This document shows, one piece after another, positions 47,107-55,884 of a DNA stretch of 64,000 bases. The stretch is from Gammaproteobacteria bacterium (GTDB lineage: Bacteria > Pseudomonadota > Gammaproteobacteria > Enterobacterales > Alteromonadaceae): assembly GCA_017302255.1 (NCBI GenBank), contig JAFLDV010000018.1, positions 17,582 to 81,581 of the forward strand. The letters are read 5' to 3'. The translations under genes and the position numbers were made by a program. Positions within the stretch are counted from its first letter, which is position 1. Every line of letters starts with the position of its first letter. Below the pieces are notes generated by a model. That model did no database searches, was not told where the DNA came from, and saw only the letters and a program-made list of their open reading frames with translations.

Positions 47107-47814
47107 TTATTTTTCCAGTTTACCGACGAAACGGTAGCCTTCGCCGTGAATTGTGCTGATTAACTCTGGGCTATCAACATCTGATTCAAAGTGTTTGCGG
47201 ATACGGCGAATAGTCACGTCAACTGTGCGGTCATTTGGACGTAAATCACGGCCAGTCATATGACGGATCAACTGTTCACGAGTAAAGATTTTACCCGGGG
47301 TATCTAGCATCAGACGTAATGCACGATATTCGCCTTTTGGCAGACGACGTGAAACACCTTTAGGTGATGTCAGGTTGCGGCTGTTTTCATCCAAAGTCCA
47401 ACCGTTAAACTTGACCACACTTTTGTGTTCTTCAATCACAGGCTGTGACACTGTGCGGTTTAACAGGTTACGTGCACGGATAGTCAGTTCACGCGGGTTG
47501 AATGGTTTAGTCAGATAATCATCTGCACCAATCTCAAGACCCAGGATGCGATCAACTTCGCTGTCACGGCCGGTCAGGAAAACCAGACCGATATTTTCTT
47601 TTTGGCGCAGTTCACGAGCCAAAATTAAGCCATTTTTCCCTGGCAAATTGATATCCATCACGATCAGATTTACGGTGTTGTCAGTCAGTTGTTGGTGCAT
47701 TTCTTCACCATTCACTGCTTCTAACACTTCGTAACCTTCACCTTCAAATAGGTTTACTAGGTTCAGGCGGGTTACTTCTTCGTCTTCTACGATCAAAATT
47801 ACAGGCGTCTGCAT
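47107..47814 (-). CDS. arcA: Response regulator ArcA
   Basis: OmpR-family regulator that represses aerobic respiration and TCA genes when phosphorylated by ArcB. The 235-residue protein is close to E. coli Arc[17 protein letters not shown] at the start, receiver Asp in [38 protein letters not shown], and winged-helix end [15 protein letters not shown]. The long open frame upstream of this Met is not native; ATG 47814 is chosen by homology. arcB lies 11 kb away on the opposite strand, so the pair is not an operon. Confidence 0.97.
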   Translation of the reverse strand: MQTPVILIVEDEEVTRLNLVNLFEGEGYEVLEAVNGEEMHQQLTDNTVNLIVMDINLPGKNGLILARELRQKENIGLVFLTGRDSEVDRILGLEIGADDYLTKPFNPRELTIRARNLLNRTVSQPVIEEHKSVVKFNGWTLDENSRNLTSPKGVSRRLPKGEYRALRLMLDTPGKIFTREQLIRHMTGRDLRPNDRTVDVTIRRIRKHFESDVDSPELISTIHGEGYRFVGKLEK

Positions 47815-47919
47815 GGAGATGAACCTTATGTAAATTGTGTTGGAAATTCTAATTATGTCTAGATTGGTCAAATGACAACCAGTTGCCATTTTTTTTGCAA
47901 TTATAGCTTTAGGGCCAAA

Positions 47920-47979
47920 TGTTAACAAGTGATTTTGTTAACAATTAGGAAGTGCTGATATTTGCAAGGAATTAATTAA
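47920..47979. promoter_or_regulatory. GTTAAC repeats upstream of arcA
   Basis: Two TGTTAACA palindromes (47920-47927 and 47936-47943, 16 bp apart) and a nearby TTAATTAA (47972-47979) lie 105-165 bp before the arcA start. ArcA-P binds direct repeats of GTTAA-like elements, usually 10-11 bp apart, so these are candidates for autoregulation, but the spacing is not the classical one. Confidence 0.35.
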
Positions 47980-48011
47980 CAATAACTTATGTAAATCAAT
48001 GACTTGTGTAT

Positions 48012-49649
48012 TTACATGTTTTGAGCTGTTGAAGACTTAATAATCACTGGGAAATCAATTTGAATATCCACACCATTTCCAAGGGTACTTTCTAAGCTAA
48101 TTTTGCCGTTTAATGCTTGAGTGACCAAATTGTAAACAAGGTGCATACCTAAACCACTTCCACCTTCACCACGTTTGGTGGTTACGAACGGATCGAAGAT
48201 ACGTTTTTTAATGTGTTCTGGAACCCCAGCGCCATTGTCACGGTAGTTAATAAAACACCGATTTAGCTCGACCCTGACGGTAATTGTAATAGTGCCATGT
48301 TCGATATGTTCAAAGGCATGGATCAAACTATTCATAATCAAATTGATCAAAATTTGGTTGACCGGGCCTGGCTTGCTATCAATATCAAGTTTAGGATCAC
48401 AATCGATAACCACTTCATGCTGAGTTTTTTTCAAGTTTGGCCGCAACGATAACAGTACTTCGTTCATCAGTTGCAACATGTTGAACTGCCGACGATTTTC
48501 GTTTGATTGATCAACCGCAACTTGTTTAAAGCTTCGGATCAAACTGGCTGCACGTTCGAGATTTCGATAAATAATTCCAAGATTTTCTTTACTGTCAGTT
48601 AAGAATTTAGCGAGCTGAGATGACGTAAGTTTCTTCTCGTCGAAGGATTTTTGAATATCCGCTAGTTTGTCTTGCATCAGGGTAGAGGCGGTTACACCTA
48701 GACCTATTGGTGTATTAACTTCGTGGGCAACCCCAGCAACCATCTGACCGAGACTAGCCATTTTTTCCGTTTCGACAATTTGACTTTGGTACTGGTGAAG
48801 GGTCTCTAGAGTATTCAACAAGTCCTGATTCGAACTTTTTAGCGCTACTGTTCGTTCGTTAATCTTTTGTTCCAAGCTTTGGTTTAGCTGACGGATTTCT
48901 TGTTCAGCAGCTTGGACTTTATTAATTTGTTGCTCAATTCGGTCCATCATATTATTGATGGCACGACCTAGCATATGCAGCTCTTCAATTTCAGTCGCAG
49001 GCACTCGGATTGAGTAATTTTTTTCTTTGGTTACTTTTTGGACAATAGTTAGTAATGTTTCGATCGGTGCAGTAAAGCGTTTTTGCAAGCGACGACTGAT
49101 GAAGTAGGCACCAATCAGTGCTATCAAGGCGATCAACAAATCGAATAGGATCCGGCTTTGCATATACTTGTTCAGCTCAGCTAGGCTTGCTCGGATGTAA
49201 ATGTAGCCAATTTTTTTGCCTTCAAATTCAACAGCTTTGGCAATTTCAATAATGTCACCGTCAAAGTGAGGTTGGCTTAAATCGCCAACTCTAGCGAATT
49301 GCGTAGGGTGTGGACCTATCTCATTGCGGTTATAACTTGAAAAAAAACTAAGTTCAGATGTTTCAGCTGTTAATTTGTAGATGTGAATGTTGTGCAAAAT
49401 TTCAACAGCAGCGAAAGATTTTAACCGACTGTCTTCTGTCTCGGCATCATCAAGAATTAACCCTGGCACTGAGTTAAAAGCAATGATATTGGCGTAGGCG
49501 TGAAGTTGATCGATGAGTTTTTTCTTTTGAAAGCTGATGTCTTGCAGAGTTGAGATGGTTAAAGACGCCAGTAAGGTAACACTACAAATAAGCATGACCA
49601 CCCAACTGAGTGCGCCTTTTATTGAAGATGTCCTTAAGATGGATGTCAT
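48012..49649 (-). CDS. Membrane sensor histidine kinase (HAMP, no receiver)
   Basis: A 545-residue kinase with two membrane segments (about residues 11-31 and 165-185) enclosing a periplasmic sensor of about 130 residues of the CHASE8-like kind (FNSVPGLILDDAETE), a HAMP domain, a coiled coil (EQQINKVQAAEQEIRQ), the phosphoacceptor motif GQMVAGVAHEVNTPIG, and HATPase boxes NLIMNSLIHAFEH and GGSGLGMHLV. No receiver or HPt domain. Encoded 197 bp upstream of arcA on the same strand; the cognate regulator is not obvious. I start at ATG 49649; GTG at 49661 is the alternative. Confidence 0.88.
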   Translation of the reverse strand: MTSILRTSSIKGALSWVVMLICSVTLLASLTISTLQDISFQKKKLIDQLHAYANIIAFNSVPGLILDDAETEDSRLKSFAAVEILHNIHIYKLTAETSELSFFSSYNRNEIGPHPTQFARVGDLSQPHFDGDIIEIAKAVEFEGKKIGYIYIRASLAELNKYMQSRILFDLLIALIALIGAYFISRRLQKRFTAPIETLLTIVQKVTKEKNYSIRVPATEIEELHMLGRAINNMMDRIEQQINKVQAAEQEIRQLNQSLEQKINERTVALKSSNQDLLNTLETLHQYQSQIVETEKMASLGQMVAGVAHEVNTPIGLGVTASTLMQDKLADIQKSFDEKKLTSSQLAKFLTDSKENLGIIYRNLERAASLIRSFKQVAVDQSNENRRQFNMLQLMNEVLLSLRPNLKKTQHEVVIDCDPKLDIDSKPGPVNQILINLIMNSLIHAFEHIEHGTITITVRVELNRCFINYRDNGAGVPEHIKKRIFDPFVTTKRGEGGSGLGMHLVYNLVTQALNGKISLESTLGNGVDIQIDFPVIIKSSTAQNM

Positions 49650-49835
49650 TGATGCGTCCACTGTGCTTTAGCCAATTAAAAATTGCGTTGCATGCGGGCA
49701 GACTTTGCCAAATCCTTTGCCGTGCCGCTATTTGATGTTATGCACTTTGTGTCGATTAAGCAAATTAGAATGGGAAAAAATATTTTGGCTGGAATGGGAA
49801 AAATTAAAACAAAAACAGCTATCTAGAAAACGGAA

Positions 49836-49864
49836 TTGCCAAACCCCAAGCAGGGGTTTGGCAA
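49836..49864 (-). terminator. Terminator of the trmB-rsmC operon
   Basis: TTGCCAAACCCC pairs with GGGGTTTGGCAA across a five-base loop, a 12-bp perfect stem just after the rsmC stop. The T-run on the minus strand is short and interrupted. Confidence 0.7.
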
Positions 49865-49870
49865 CTAAGC

Positions 49871-50881
49871 TTAATTTTTAATACTGCGATAGACCACAAA
49901 ACCTTGACGACGAGCGAGCTCTTTTACATTACCAAAAGCAGCTGTGAGCCACTCGGCATATGGCAAATGTGCGTTGGCAACTAAGGTTAAACTGCCATTG
50001 CTTTTCAATTTAGCTTTGCTATCGAGGATGAATTGTTCGGCAATACTCAAGTCGGTTTTTAAACCGGTATGGAATGGCGGATTACTAACAATATGATCAA
50101 ACGCTGGTGTACTTGTAGGTATTCCGTCAGCTGCCTGCACTTGTGCTTGCAGTTTATTCAGGGCGAAAGTTGCTTCGGTGCTTGCGACTGCAAGTGCACT
50201 AATGTCTGAAGCAAACAGTTGGATTTTTGGCTCGCGCAGTTTTAACGCTGTGCCAATCAAACCAGCTCCGCAGGCAAAATCTAACACTGTGCCTTGTTGC
50301 ACATGGCCGAGATTTTCCAAAAGCAATGCGGAGCCTTGGTCTAACTGACCATGATTAAACACCCCAGGTAACGAACAAAATGGGAAGCTAAAGACACCGT
50401 GGTTCACAGCAAACTGCGCCATAGTGCTAGCTTTCAAAGTTTGTTCGCCAAGACCGTTTAAGGCGAACCATAAACAGTGTTTTGCGTTATCTAACTTGTG
50501 TGCATGTAAGCCAAGTTTTTCGGCAAGTGCTGCTAGGCTCTTGATGCCGCCTTTGTTATCGCCAACTAAATAGACGTTACTGTTGTCGTGCAGAAACGGC
50601 TTAATTCGGGCTAACAAATAATGAAGCAGCTCTTTGCTTTTTGGGAAGAACACTACCACTGTGTCAAACACCGCATCTAATACAAAATCGTGGCTCAGGG
50701 TCGTCGGGATCTTACCTTGCCAAGCGTTAGCAACGGCAACATCGCTAGTTAAGCAAGTAATGTCCAGTTTTGCATCAGCAAGCTCAAAGGCAAGCTGGTC
50801 CGCCATCGGCTCGATCAGCAGTATTTTACCGGTTAAATCATTGATGTTGCGCAGCAGCAACTGGCTTTGTGGGTATAACAT
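49871..50881 (-). CDS. rsmC: 16S rRNA (guanine-1207-N2)-methyltransferase RsmC
   Basis: Methylates G1207 of 16S rRNA in the assembled 30S subunit. The 336-residue product has two tandem methyltransferase-like halves; the C-terminal one holds the SAM motif VLDFACGAGLIGTAL and the catalytic SNPPFHTGL (NPPF). The N-terminal half lacks a clear SAM motif, as in E. coli. The start overlaps the trmB stop (TAATG), so the two genes are translated together. In E. coli rsmC is not next to trmB. Confidence 0.93.
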   Translation of the reverse strand: MLYPQSQLLLRNINDLTGKILLIEPMADQLAFELADAKLDITCLTSDVAVANAWQGKIPTTLSHDFVLDAVFDTVVVFFPKSKELLHYLLARIKPFLHDNSNVYLVGDNKGGIKSLAALAEKLGLHAHKLDNAKHCLWFALNGLGEQTLKASTMAQFAVNHGVFSFPFCSLPGVFNHGQLDQGSALLLENLGHVQQGTVLDFACGAGLIGTALKLREPKIQLFASDISALAVASTEATFALNKLQAQVQAADGIPTSTPAFDHIVSNPPFHTGLKTDLSIAEQFILDSKAKLKSNGSLTLVANAHLPYAEWLTAAFGNVKELARRQGFVVYRSIKN

Positions 50882-51621
50882 TAGGCGATCCGCTCAAACA
50901 TTAAATCCCAAACGCCATGACCTAAATTTACGCCGCGGTTTTCGAATTTGGTTAATGGTCTATGGTCTGGACGTGGCACATATTGATTATCGCTTGCTAG
51001 GTTTTTGAATCCCTCGGCAGCACTCATCACTTCCAGCATATGCTCTGCGTAGTTTTCCCAATCTGTAGCCATATGGAAAACACCACCGATTTTCAGTTTC
51101 TTCCGTAATAACTGAACAAATTCACTCTGAACTATGCGGCGTTTGTGATGGCGTTTTTTGTGCCATGGATCTGGGAAAAACAACTGAACTGTCGACAACG
51201 AGCCATCAGCGATACAGTCATTGAGAATTTCTACGGCATCATGTTCGAATAACCGGAGGTTTTTCACCTGTGCTGTTTCGGCTTCGCCGAGACAAGCACC
51301 AACGCCTGGTTTGTGTACTTCAATACCGATGAAGTCTTTCTCTGGTGCAGCTTTGGCCATTTCAACCAGAGATTTGCCCATACCAAAGCCAATTTCTAAA
51401 ACAACATGGCTATCACGGCCAAAGACTTCAGTAAGGTTATAAGTTGTAGTTTGGTGCTCTAAACCCATAGTCGGCCAAAATTGCACAATAGCGCGCTCTT
51501 GGCCTTTAGTCAGGCGACCTTCGCGAAGTACAAAACTACGGATCCGCCGCAGATATCTTGGCTCTTGCTGATCAACAACTTCTTCTGGTGTTGTGATTGC
51601 TGGTTGCTCGGCGTTGTTCAT
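50881..51621 (-). CDS. trmB: tRNA (guanine-N7-)-methyltransferase TrmB
   Basis: Forms m7G46 in the tRNA variable loop. The 246-residue protein starts at ATG 51621 (GGAG upstream; [11 protein letters not shown]), with SAM-binding [16 protein letters not shown], the [15 protein letters not shown] strand, and the catalytic [14 protein letters not shown]. The upstream extension of this frame has no homology and is excluded. Divergent from mutY, a conserved arrangement in gammaproteobacteria. Confidence 0.96.
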   Translation of the reverse strand: MNNAEQPAITTPEEVVDQQEPRYLRRIRSFVLREGRLTKGQERAIVQFWPTMGLEHQTTTYNLTEVFGRDSHVVLEIGFGMGKSLVEMAKAAPEKDFIGIEVHKPGVGACLGEAETAQVKNLRLFEHDAVEILNDCIADGSLSTVQLFFPDPWHKKRHHKRRIVQSEFVQLLRKKLKIGGVFHMATDWENYAEHMLEVMSAAEGFKNLASDNQYVPRPDHRPLTKFENRGVNLGHGVWDLMFERIA

Positions 51622-51834
51622 TTCATACTCCACGGGAATTTTAGCGGCGCACATTATGGCCAATTGCGCTCTGATCCGCAATGAAAGCCTGCATTTGGCA
51701 TGGCTTTGCTCGGTTAAATATCGCTTTGGCAAATTGGCAGTAGCCCCAGTTGCGGTTAGACTGCCTGCAGTTTGTAAATGCTCTATACCCTTGGCACTTG
51801 AGTGAATGGGTATAAGCCAAAATAGAGTTGACGC

Positions 51835-52863
51835 ATGTTTGATACTGAGAATTTTCAACAGCAAGTGATTAGTTGGCAACAGAGCCATGGGCGCAATCAA
51901 TTGCCGTGGCAACAAAGCACTGGCGAACTAGCAGATGCCGCTTATCGGGTGCTTGTTTCCGAACTGATGTTGCAACAAACCCAAGTGGCGACAGTGATCC
52001 CATATTTTCAGCGTTGGCTAGAGGCATTTCCAGATATCAATACACTGGCAAGCGCAGATGAAGATGAAGTGATGCGCTTGTGGCAAGGTCTCGGATATTA
52101 CGCGCGAGCTCGGAATTTACACAAAGCAGCAAAGTATCTGGCTGAACTGCCCGAATTTCCAGCCTCGCTTGCGGAGCTTTTGCAAGTGCCAGGAGTAGGG
52201 CGTTATACCGCTGGCGCGATTATGTCCTTTGCTTTTGATCAGTATGGTCCCATCGTTGATGGCAACGTCAGACGACTTTATTGCCGTTACTTTGCTATTG
52301 CTGGGGTGCCTCATAGCACCGCGCTGGAAAAACAATTGTGGCAAAAAGCGCATCAGCTGACGCCGACGTCGCAAAGCCGCCGCTTTTCGCAAGGCTTATT
52401 GGATTTAGGGGCCACTGTTTGCAAAGCCCGTCAGCCACTTTGTGAGCAATGTCCATTAGCGGCAGATTGTCAGGCACTTTTGCAAAATCGAGTGAGTGAT
52501 TTTCCAAATGCCAAGGCGAAAAAAGCGGTGCCGAGTAAAGCTGGTAGTTTTTTATGGATAAGCCAAGGCGACGCCATTTTGCTACAAAAACGTCCAAGCC
52601 CCGGGATTTGGGGGGCTTTATGGTGTTTACCGCAAGTTGCAGATGACTCGCCACTGCTAGCTGGTGCGAAACTACACGGTGAATTTAGTCATCAGTTTAC
52701 TCATTACAAACTGAATGCGCAGATTTGGCAGATTAGCGCCGAGCAGTATGATGTTAACTTGCGCCAGGCTGCGCCGGAAATTTGGGCTAAGCCGACGGAG
52801 CTGGCGATGCTCGGGTTACCTGCGCCATTAAAAATCTATTTGGGAGCAAAATTACAGCCATGA
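51835..52863 (+). CDS. mutY: A/G-specific adenine glycosylase MutY
   Basis: Base-excision repair enzyme that removes adenine mispaired with 8-oxoguanine. The 342-residue protein has the helix-hairpin-helix core ([35 protein letters not shown] with the catalytic Asp), the [4Fe-4S] cluster ligands [17 protein letters not shown], and a C-terminal NUDIX-like domain. Full length. In E. coli yggX follows directly; here five genes (53.0-59.7 kb) intervene. Confidence 0.96.
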   Translation: MFDTENFQQQVISWQQSHGRNQLPWQQSTGELADAAYRVLVSELMLQQTQVATVIPYFQRWLEAFPDINTLASADEDEVMRLWQGLGYYARARNLHKAAKYLAELPEFPASLAELLQVPGVGRYTAGAIMSFAFDQYGPIVDGNVRRLYCRYFAIAGVPHSTALEKQLWQKAHQLTPTSQSRRFSQGLLDLGATVCKARQPLCEQCPLAADCQALLQNRVSDFPNAKAKKAVPSKAGSFLWISQGDAILLQKRPSPGIWGALWCLPQVADDSPLLAGAKLHGEFSHQFTHYKLNAQIWQISAEQYDVNLRQAAPEIWAKPTELAMLGLPAPLKIYLGAKLQP

Positions 52864-53029
52864 AACAGTGCGTAAAGGCTTGTTGAGAGTCGTTTTATTA
52901 CCAAAAAGGCTTTCGGTCTAGTGCTAAAGTAGTAGGTTTTTAACCCCAAGGCATAATATCCGTCTTGGGGCATTGGCCTCTACAGTGATGTCTCTAAAGG
53001 TTATTTCTAACAATAATGAGGCATTTAAC

Positions 53030-54550
53030 ATGATTTATGCACAACCAGGTCAAGCAGGGTCGATAGTTTCAGTTGCAGCACGTTATGAGAACTACATCAA
53101 CGGTAAATGGCAAGCGCCGGTGGATGGTCAGTATTTCGATAACGTTTCTCCGGTAACTGGTCAGGTTTTTTGCCAAATTCCTCGTTCAAATAAAGCCGAT
53201 ATCGACTTAGCACTTGATGCTGCGCATGCCGCAAAACAAGCCTGGGGTTCAACTTCGGTGACTGCGCGTTCGAATATTTTGCTAAAAATTGCTGACCGTT
53301 TAGAGCAAAATTTAGAAATGATGGCGGTCGCCGAAACTTGGGATAACGGCAAAGCTATTCGGGAGACATTAAACGCCGACGTGCCGCTGGCAGTGGATCA
53401 TTTCCGTTATTTTGCTGGGGCCATTCGCGCGCAGGAAGGTAGTATCGGCGAAATTGACCAAAACACTGTCGCTTATCATTTTCACGAACCTTTGGGTGTT
53501 GTTGGTCAAATCATTCCTTGGAACTTCCCACTGCTTATGGCTGCATGGAAACTCGCCCCAGCCTTGGTTGCAGGGAACTGCATTATTTTAAAACCTGCTG
53601 AGCAAACACCTTGGTCTATCTTGAAGTTCATTGAATTGGTTGGTGATTTATTGCCACCTGGTGTACTAAATATCGTCAATGGTTTTGGTAAAGAAGCAGG
53701 TGAAGCCTTAGCGACAAGCAAACGGATCGCCAAAATCGCATTTACTGGTTCTACGCCGGTGGGCTCGCATATTTTAAAATGTGCTGCCGAGAATATCATT
53801 CCGTCAACTGTTGAGCTTGGTGGTAAATCGCCAAACATCTTCTTCTCCGACGTGATGAATTTTGAAGACAGTTATTTGAGTAAGTGTATTGAAGGGGTTG
53901 TGCTGGCCTTTTTCAACCAAGGCGAAGTTTGTACTTGCCCATCACGCTTATTAGTGCAGGAAGACATTTACGATGCCTTTATTGCCAAAGTTATTGAAAG
54001 AACTAAACAAATCAAACGCGGAAATCCGCTTGATACCGAAGTGATGGTGGGTGCCCAAGCATCACAACAACAGTTCGATAAAATCATGAGTTACTTCAAT
54101 ATCGGTCGAGAAGAAGGCGCGCAAGTGCTGATTGGCGGCGATAAAGAGCAGTTATCTGCTGAACTTGGTGGAGGGTATTACATCCAACCAACCTTGTTCA
54201 AAGGTGATAACAGCATGCGGGTTTTTCGCGAAGAAATCTTTGGCCCAGTAGTTTCAGTCACTACTTTTAAAGATGAGGCAGAAGCATTAGCTATCGCAAA
54301 CGACTCTGATTTTGGTTTAGGTGCAGGGGTGTGGACTCGCGATATGAACCGGGCTTACCGCATGGGCCGTGGTATCGAAGCCGGTCGCGTCTGGACCAAC
54401 TGCTACCATCACTATCCAGCTCATGCAGCCTTTGGTGGTTATAAAAAATCTGGGGTTGGTCGTGAAACGCATAAAATGATGCTAAATCATTATCAGCAAA
54501 CCAAAAATTTACTGGTCAGTTATGACGTGAATCCGCTAGGCTTCTTTTAG
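53030..54550 (+). CDS. Aldehyde dehydrogenase (ExaC/AldB type)
   Basis: NAD-dependent aldehyde dehydrogenase of 506 residues. N-terminus [19 protein letters not shown], the cofactor motif [18 protein letters not shown], catalytic Glu in [11 protein letters not shown], and the active-site cysteine in [15 protein letters not shown]; the CTCPSR form is typical of the acetaldehyde dehydrogenases AldB/ExaC. TGAGG precedes ATG 53030; an upstream in-frame start would add 19 residues of no homology. Substrate inferred to be acetaldehyde or a similar short aldehyde. It lies 170 bp upstream of the nosP-like gene. Confidence 0.9.
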   Translation: MIYAQPGQAGSIVSVAARYENYINGKWQAPVDGQYFDNVSPVTGQVFCQIPRSNKADIDLALDAAHAAKQAWGSTSVTARSNILLKIADRLEQNLEMMAVAETWDNGKAIRETLNADVPLAVDHFRYFAGAIRAQEGSIGEIDQNTVAYHFHEPLGVVGQIIPWNFPLLMAAWKLAPALVAGNCIILKPAEQTPWSILKFIELVGDLLPPGVLNIVNGFGKEAGEALATSKRIAKIAFTGSTPVGSHILKCAAENIIPSTVELGGKSPNIFFSDVMNFEDSYLSKCIEGVVLAFFNQGEVCTCPSRLLVQEDIYDAFIAKVIERTKQIKRGNPLDTEVMVGAQASQQQFDKIMSYFNIGREEGAQVLIGGDKEQLSAELGGGYYIQPTLFKGDNSMRVFREEIFGPVVSVTTFKDEAEALAIANDSDFGLGAGVWTRDMNRAYRMGRGIEAGRVWTNCYHHYPAHAAFGGYKKSGVGRETHKMMLNHYQQTKNLLVSYDVNPLGFF

Positions 54551-54595
54551 TAAAGCAAACCCTCATTAATCTGAGGGCTCTTGCAAAGCATACTG

Positions 54596-54636
54596 ACCCC
54601 AGTTACAGAGTACTATCATGTTGCTGGGGTTTTTGT
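54596..54636 (+). terminator. Terminator after the aldehyde dehydrogenase gene
   Basis: ACCCCAG (54596-54602) pairs with CTGGGGT (54624-54630), then TTTTTG. A weaker hairpin CCCTCA/TGAGGG lies just before (54560-54577). Confidence 0.65.
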
Positions 54637-54720
54637 TTGAATGGTTGCGGTAGCAACTAAGCCATCACATCATTAAAAAAGTAAGTTAAATGGGGTCTAT
54701 TAGCCAAGAGGGCCGCTAGG

Positions 54721-55884
54721 GTGCCAGTATTTCGATCAAGTACCAATTTGCGTGATCCGCAACTTGCGGCTGCTGAATTAACCTCGAGCTTGTTGGCACA
54801 AGCCGCAGCTGAGCCTATCGGTTTTGTGTTGTTTTTTTGTGCTGCTGATTATGCGCTACCGGAACTTGCCGATGCGCTTAAAAATAGTTTTGCCGAAGTT
54901 CAGGTCGTCGGTTGTACAACTGCTGGCGAAATCAGCCAAGTAGGTTATGCCGATCATTCGATTGTCGCTTTAGGTTTTGCCCGCGGTCATTTTCAAGTCG
55001 CCAGTATTTGCGTTACCGATCTAGCCCAATTCGATTTAATTAAAGCACAGCAAGTTGTCGAACAACTTAAACGGCAAGCTGGCGCAGTAAGTGGCCAAAC
55101 TTTTGTTATGACTTTGCTTGATGGCCTGTCGGCGCAGGAAGAACTGGTGCTGCTGGCGCTTGAGTCTGCGCTTGGCGCTATCCCGCACTTTGGCGGTTCT
55201 GCTGGTGATAATCATCAGTTGCGCCGCACCCATTTATACTTTCAAGGCCAGTTTTATACTCAAGCAGCGGTGATGTTAATGTTTCAAACAACACTGCCTT
55301 TTGCGGTGTTCAGCACTCAGCATCTCACTGCCGGCACAGATAAATTAGTGGTGACATCAGCTTCGCCGCAAAGTCGAGTTGTGCATGAACTAAATGCGGA
55401 GCCAGCAGCTTTGGCTTATGCCGATTTACTCGGGTTATCGGTCGCAGAACTGGATGCTACTGTGTTTGCACTTAATCCGCTTGCTGTGCGGATCGGGCAG
55501 GAGTATTACATTCGTTCCATTCAAAAAGTGAATGCCGATCTGAGCCTAACGTTTTATTGCGCTATGGCGAACGGTATGGTGCTAACGGCAATGCAACCTG
55601 GTGACATGCTGGCGGACTTGGCGAATAAACTCAACCAACTTACCCCGGCACTTGGCCTGCCACTTTTAACCATTGGTTGTGATTGTGTGCTAAGGAAAAT
55701 TGAAGTTGCAAAATTAGCATTAGCGGAACCTGCAGCTGAATTATTCCAAAAATTTAAAGTCTTGGGATTTAATACCTACGGTGAGCACTTTAACGGTGTG
55801 CATCTCAACCAAACTTTTACCGGAGTTATGTTGGGCGATGGCAATCTGTTGGCAAAACCATCGGTGACGGGTCATGGCAACTAA
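54721..55884 (+). CDS. nosP: FIST-domain sensor protein, NosP-like
   Basis: A 387-residue protein with an N-terminal FIST domain (VQVVGCTTAGEISQVGYADHS, residues about 30-210) and a FIST_C domain (AYADLLGLSVAEL, then TIGCDCVLRK and GFNTYGEHFNGVHLNQTF). FIST proteins next to NahK-type kinases include NosP of Pseudomonas aeruginosa, a haem protein that senses nitric oxide and inhibits NahK. The family and the overlap with a NahK-like kinase gene support that role here; haem binding cannot be shown from sequence. The start is GTG with AGAGGG upstream. It overlaps the kinase gene by 11 bp. Confidence 0.8.
   Translation: MPVFRSSTNLRDPQLAAAELTSSLLAQAAAEPIGFVLFFCAADYALPELADALKNSFAEVQVVGCTTAGEISQVGYADHSIVALGFARGHFQVASICVTDLAQFDLIKAQQVVEQLKRQAGAVSGQTFVMTLLDGLSAQEELVLLALESALGAIPHFGGSAGDNHQLRRTHLYFQGQFYTQAAVMLMFQTTLPFAVFSTQHLTAGTDKLVVTSASPQSRVVHELNAEPAALAYADLLGLSVAELDATVFALNPLAVRIGQEYYIRSIQKVNADLSLTFYCAMANGMVLTAMQPGDMLADLANKLNQLTPALGLPLLTIGCDCVLRKIEVAKLALAEPAAELFQKFKVLGFNTYGEHFNGVHLNQTFTGVMLGDGNLLAKPSVTGHGN

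Noticed and set aside
47815..47928. Longer start for ArcA
   Set aside because: E. coli ArcA begins at MQTP; the extra residues have no family match and the region looks like promoter DNA.
47989..48017. TyrR-like box between the kinase gene and arcA
   Set aside because: TGTAAA and TTTACA are 15 bp apart, not 6, so TyrR would not bind as a normal box.
51622..51915. N-terminal extension of TrmB
   Set aside because: It would cover the divergent mutY promoter and start; family length and a GGAG site favour ATG 51621.
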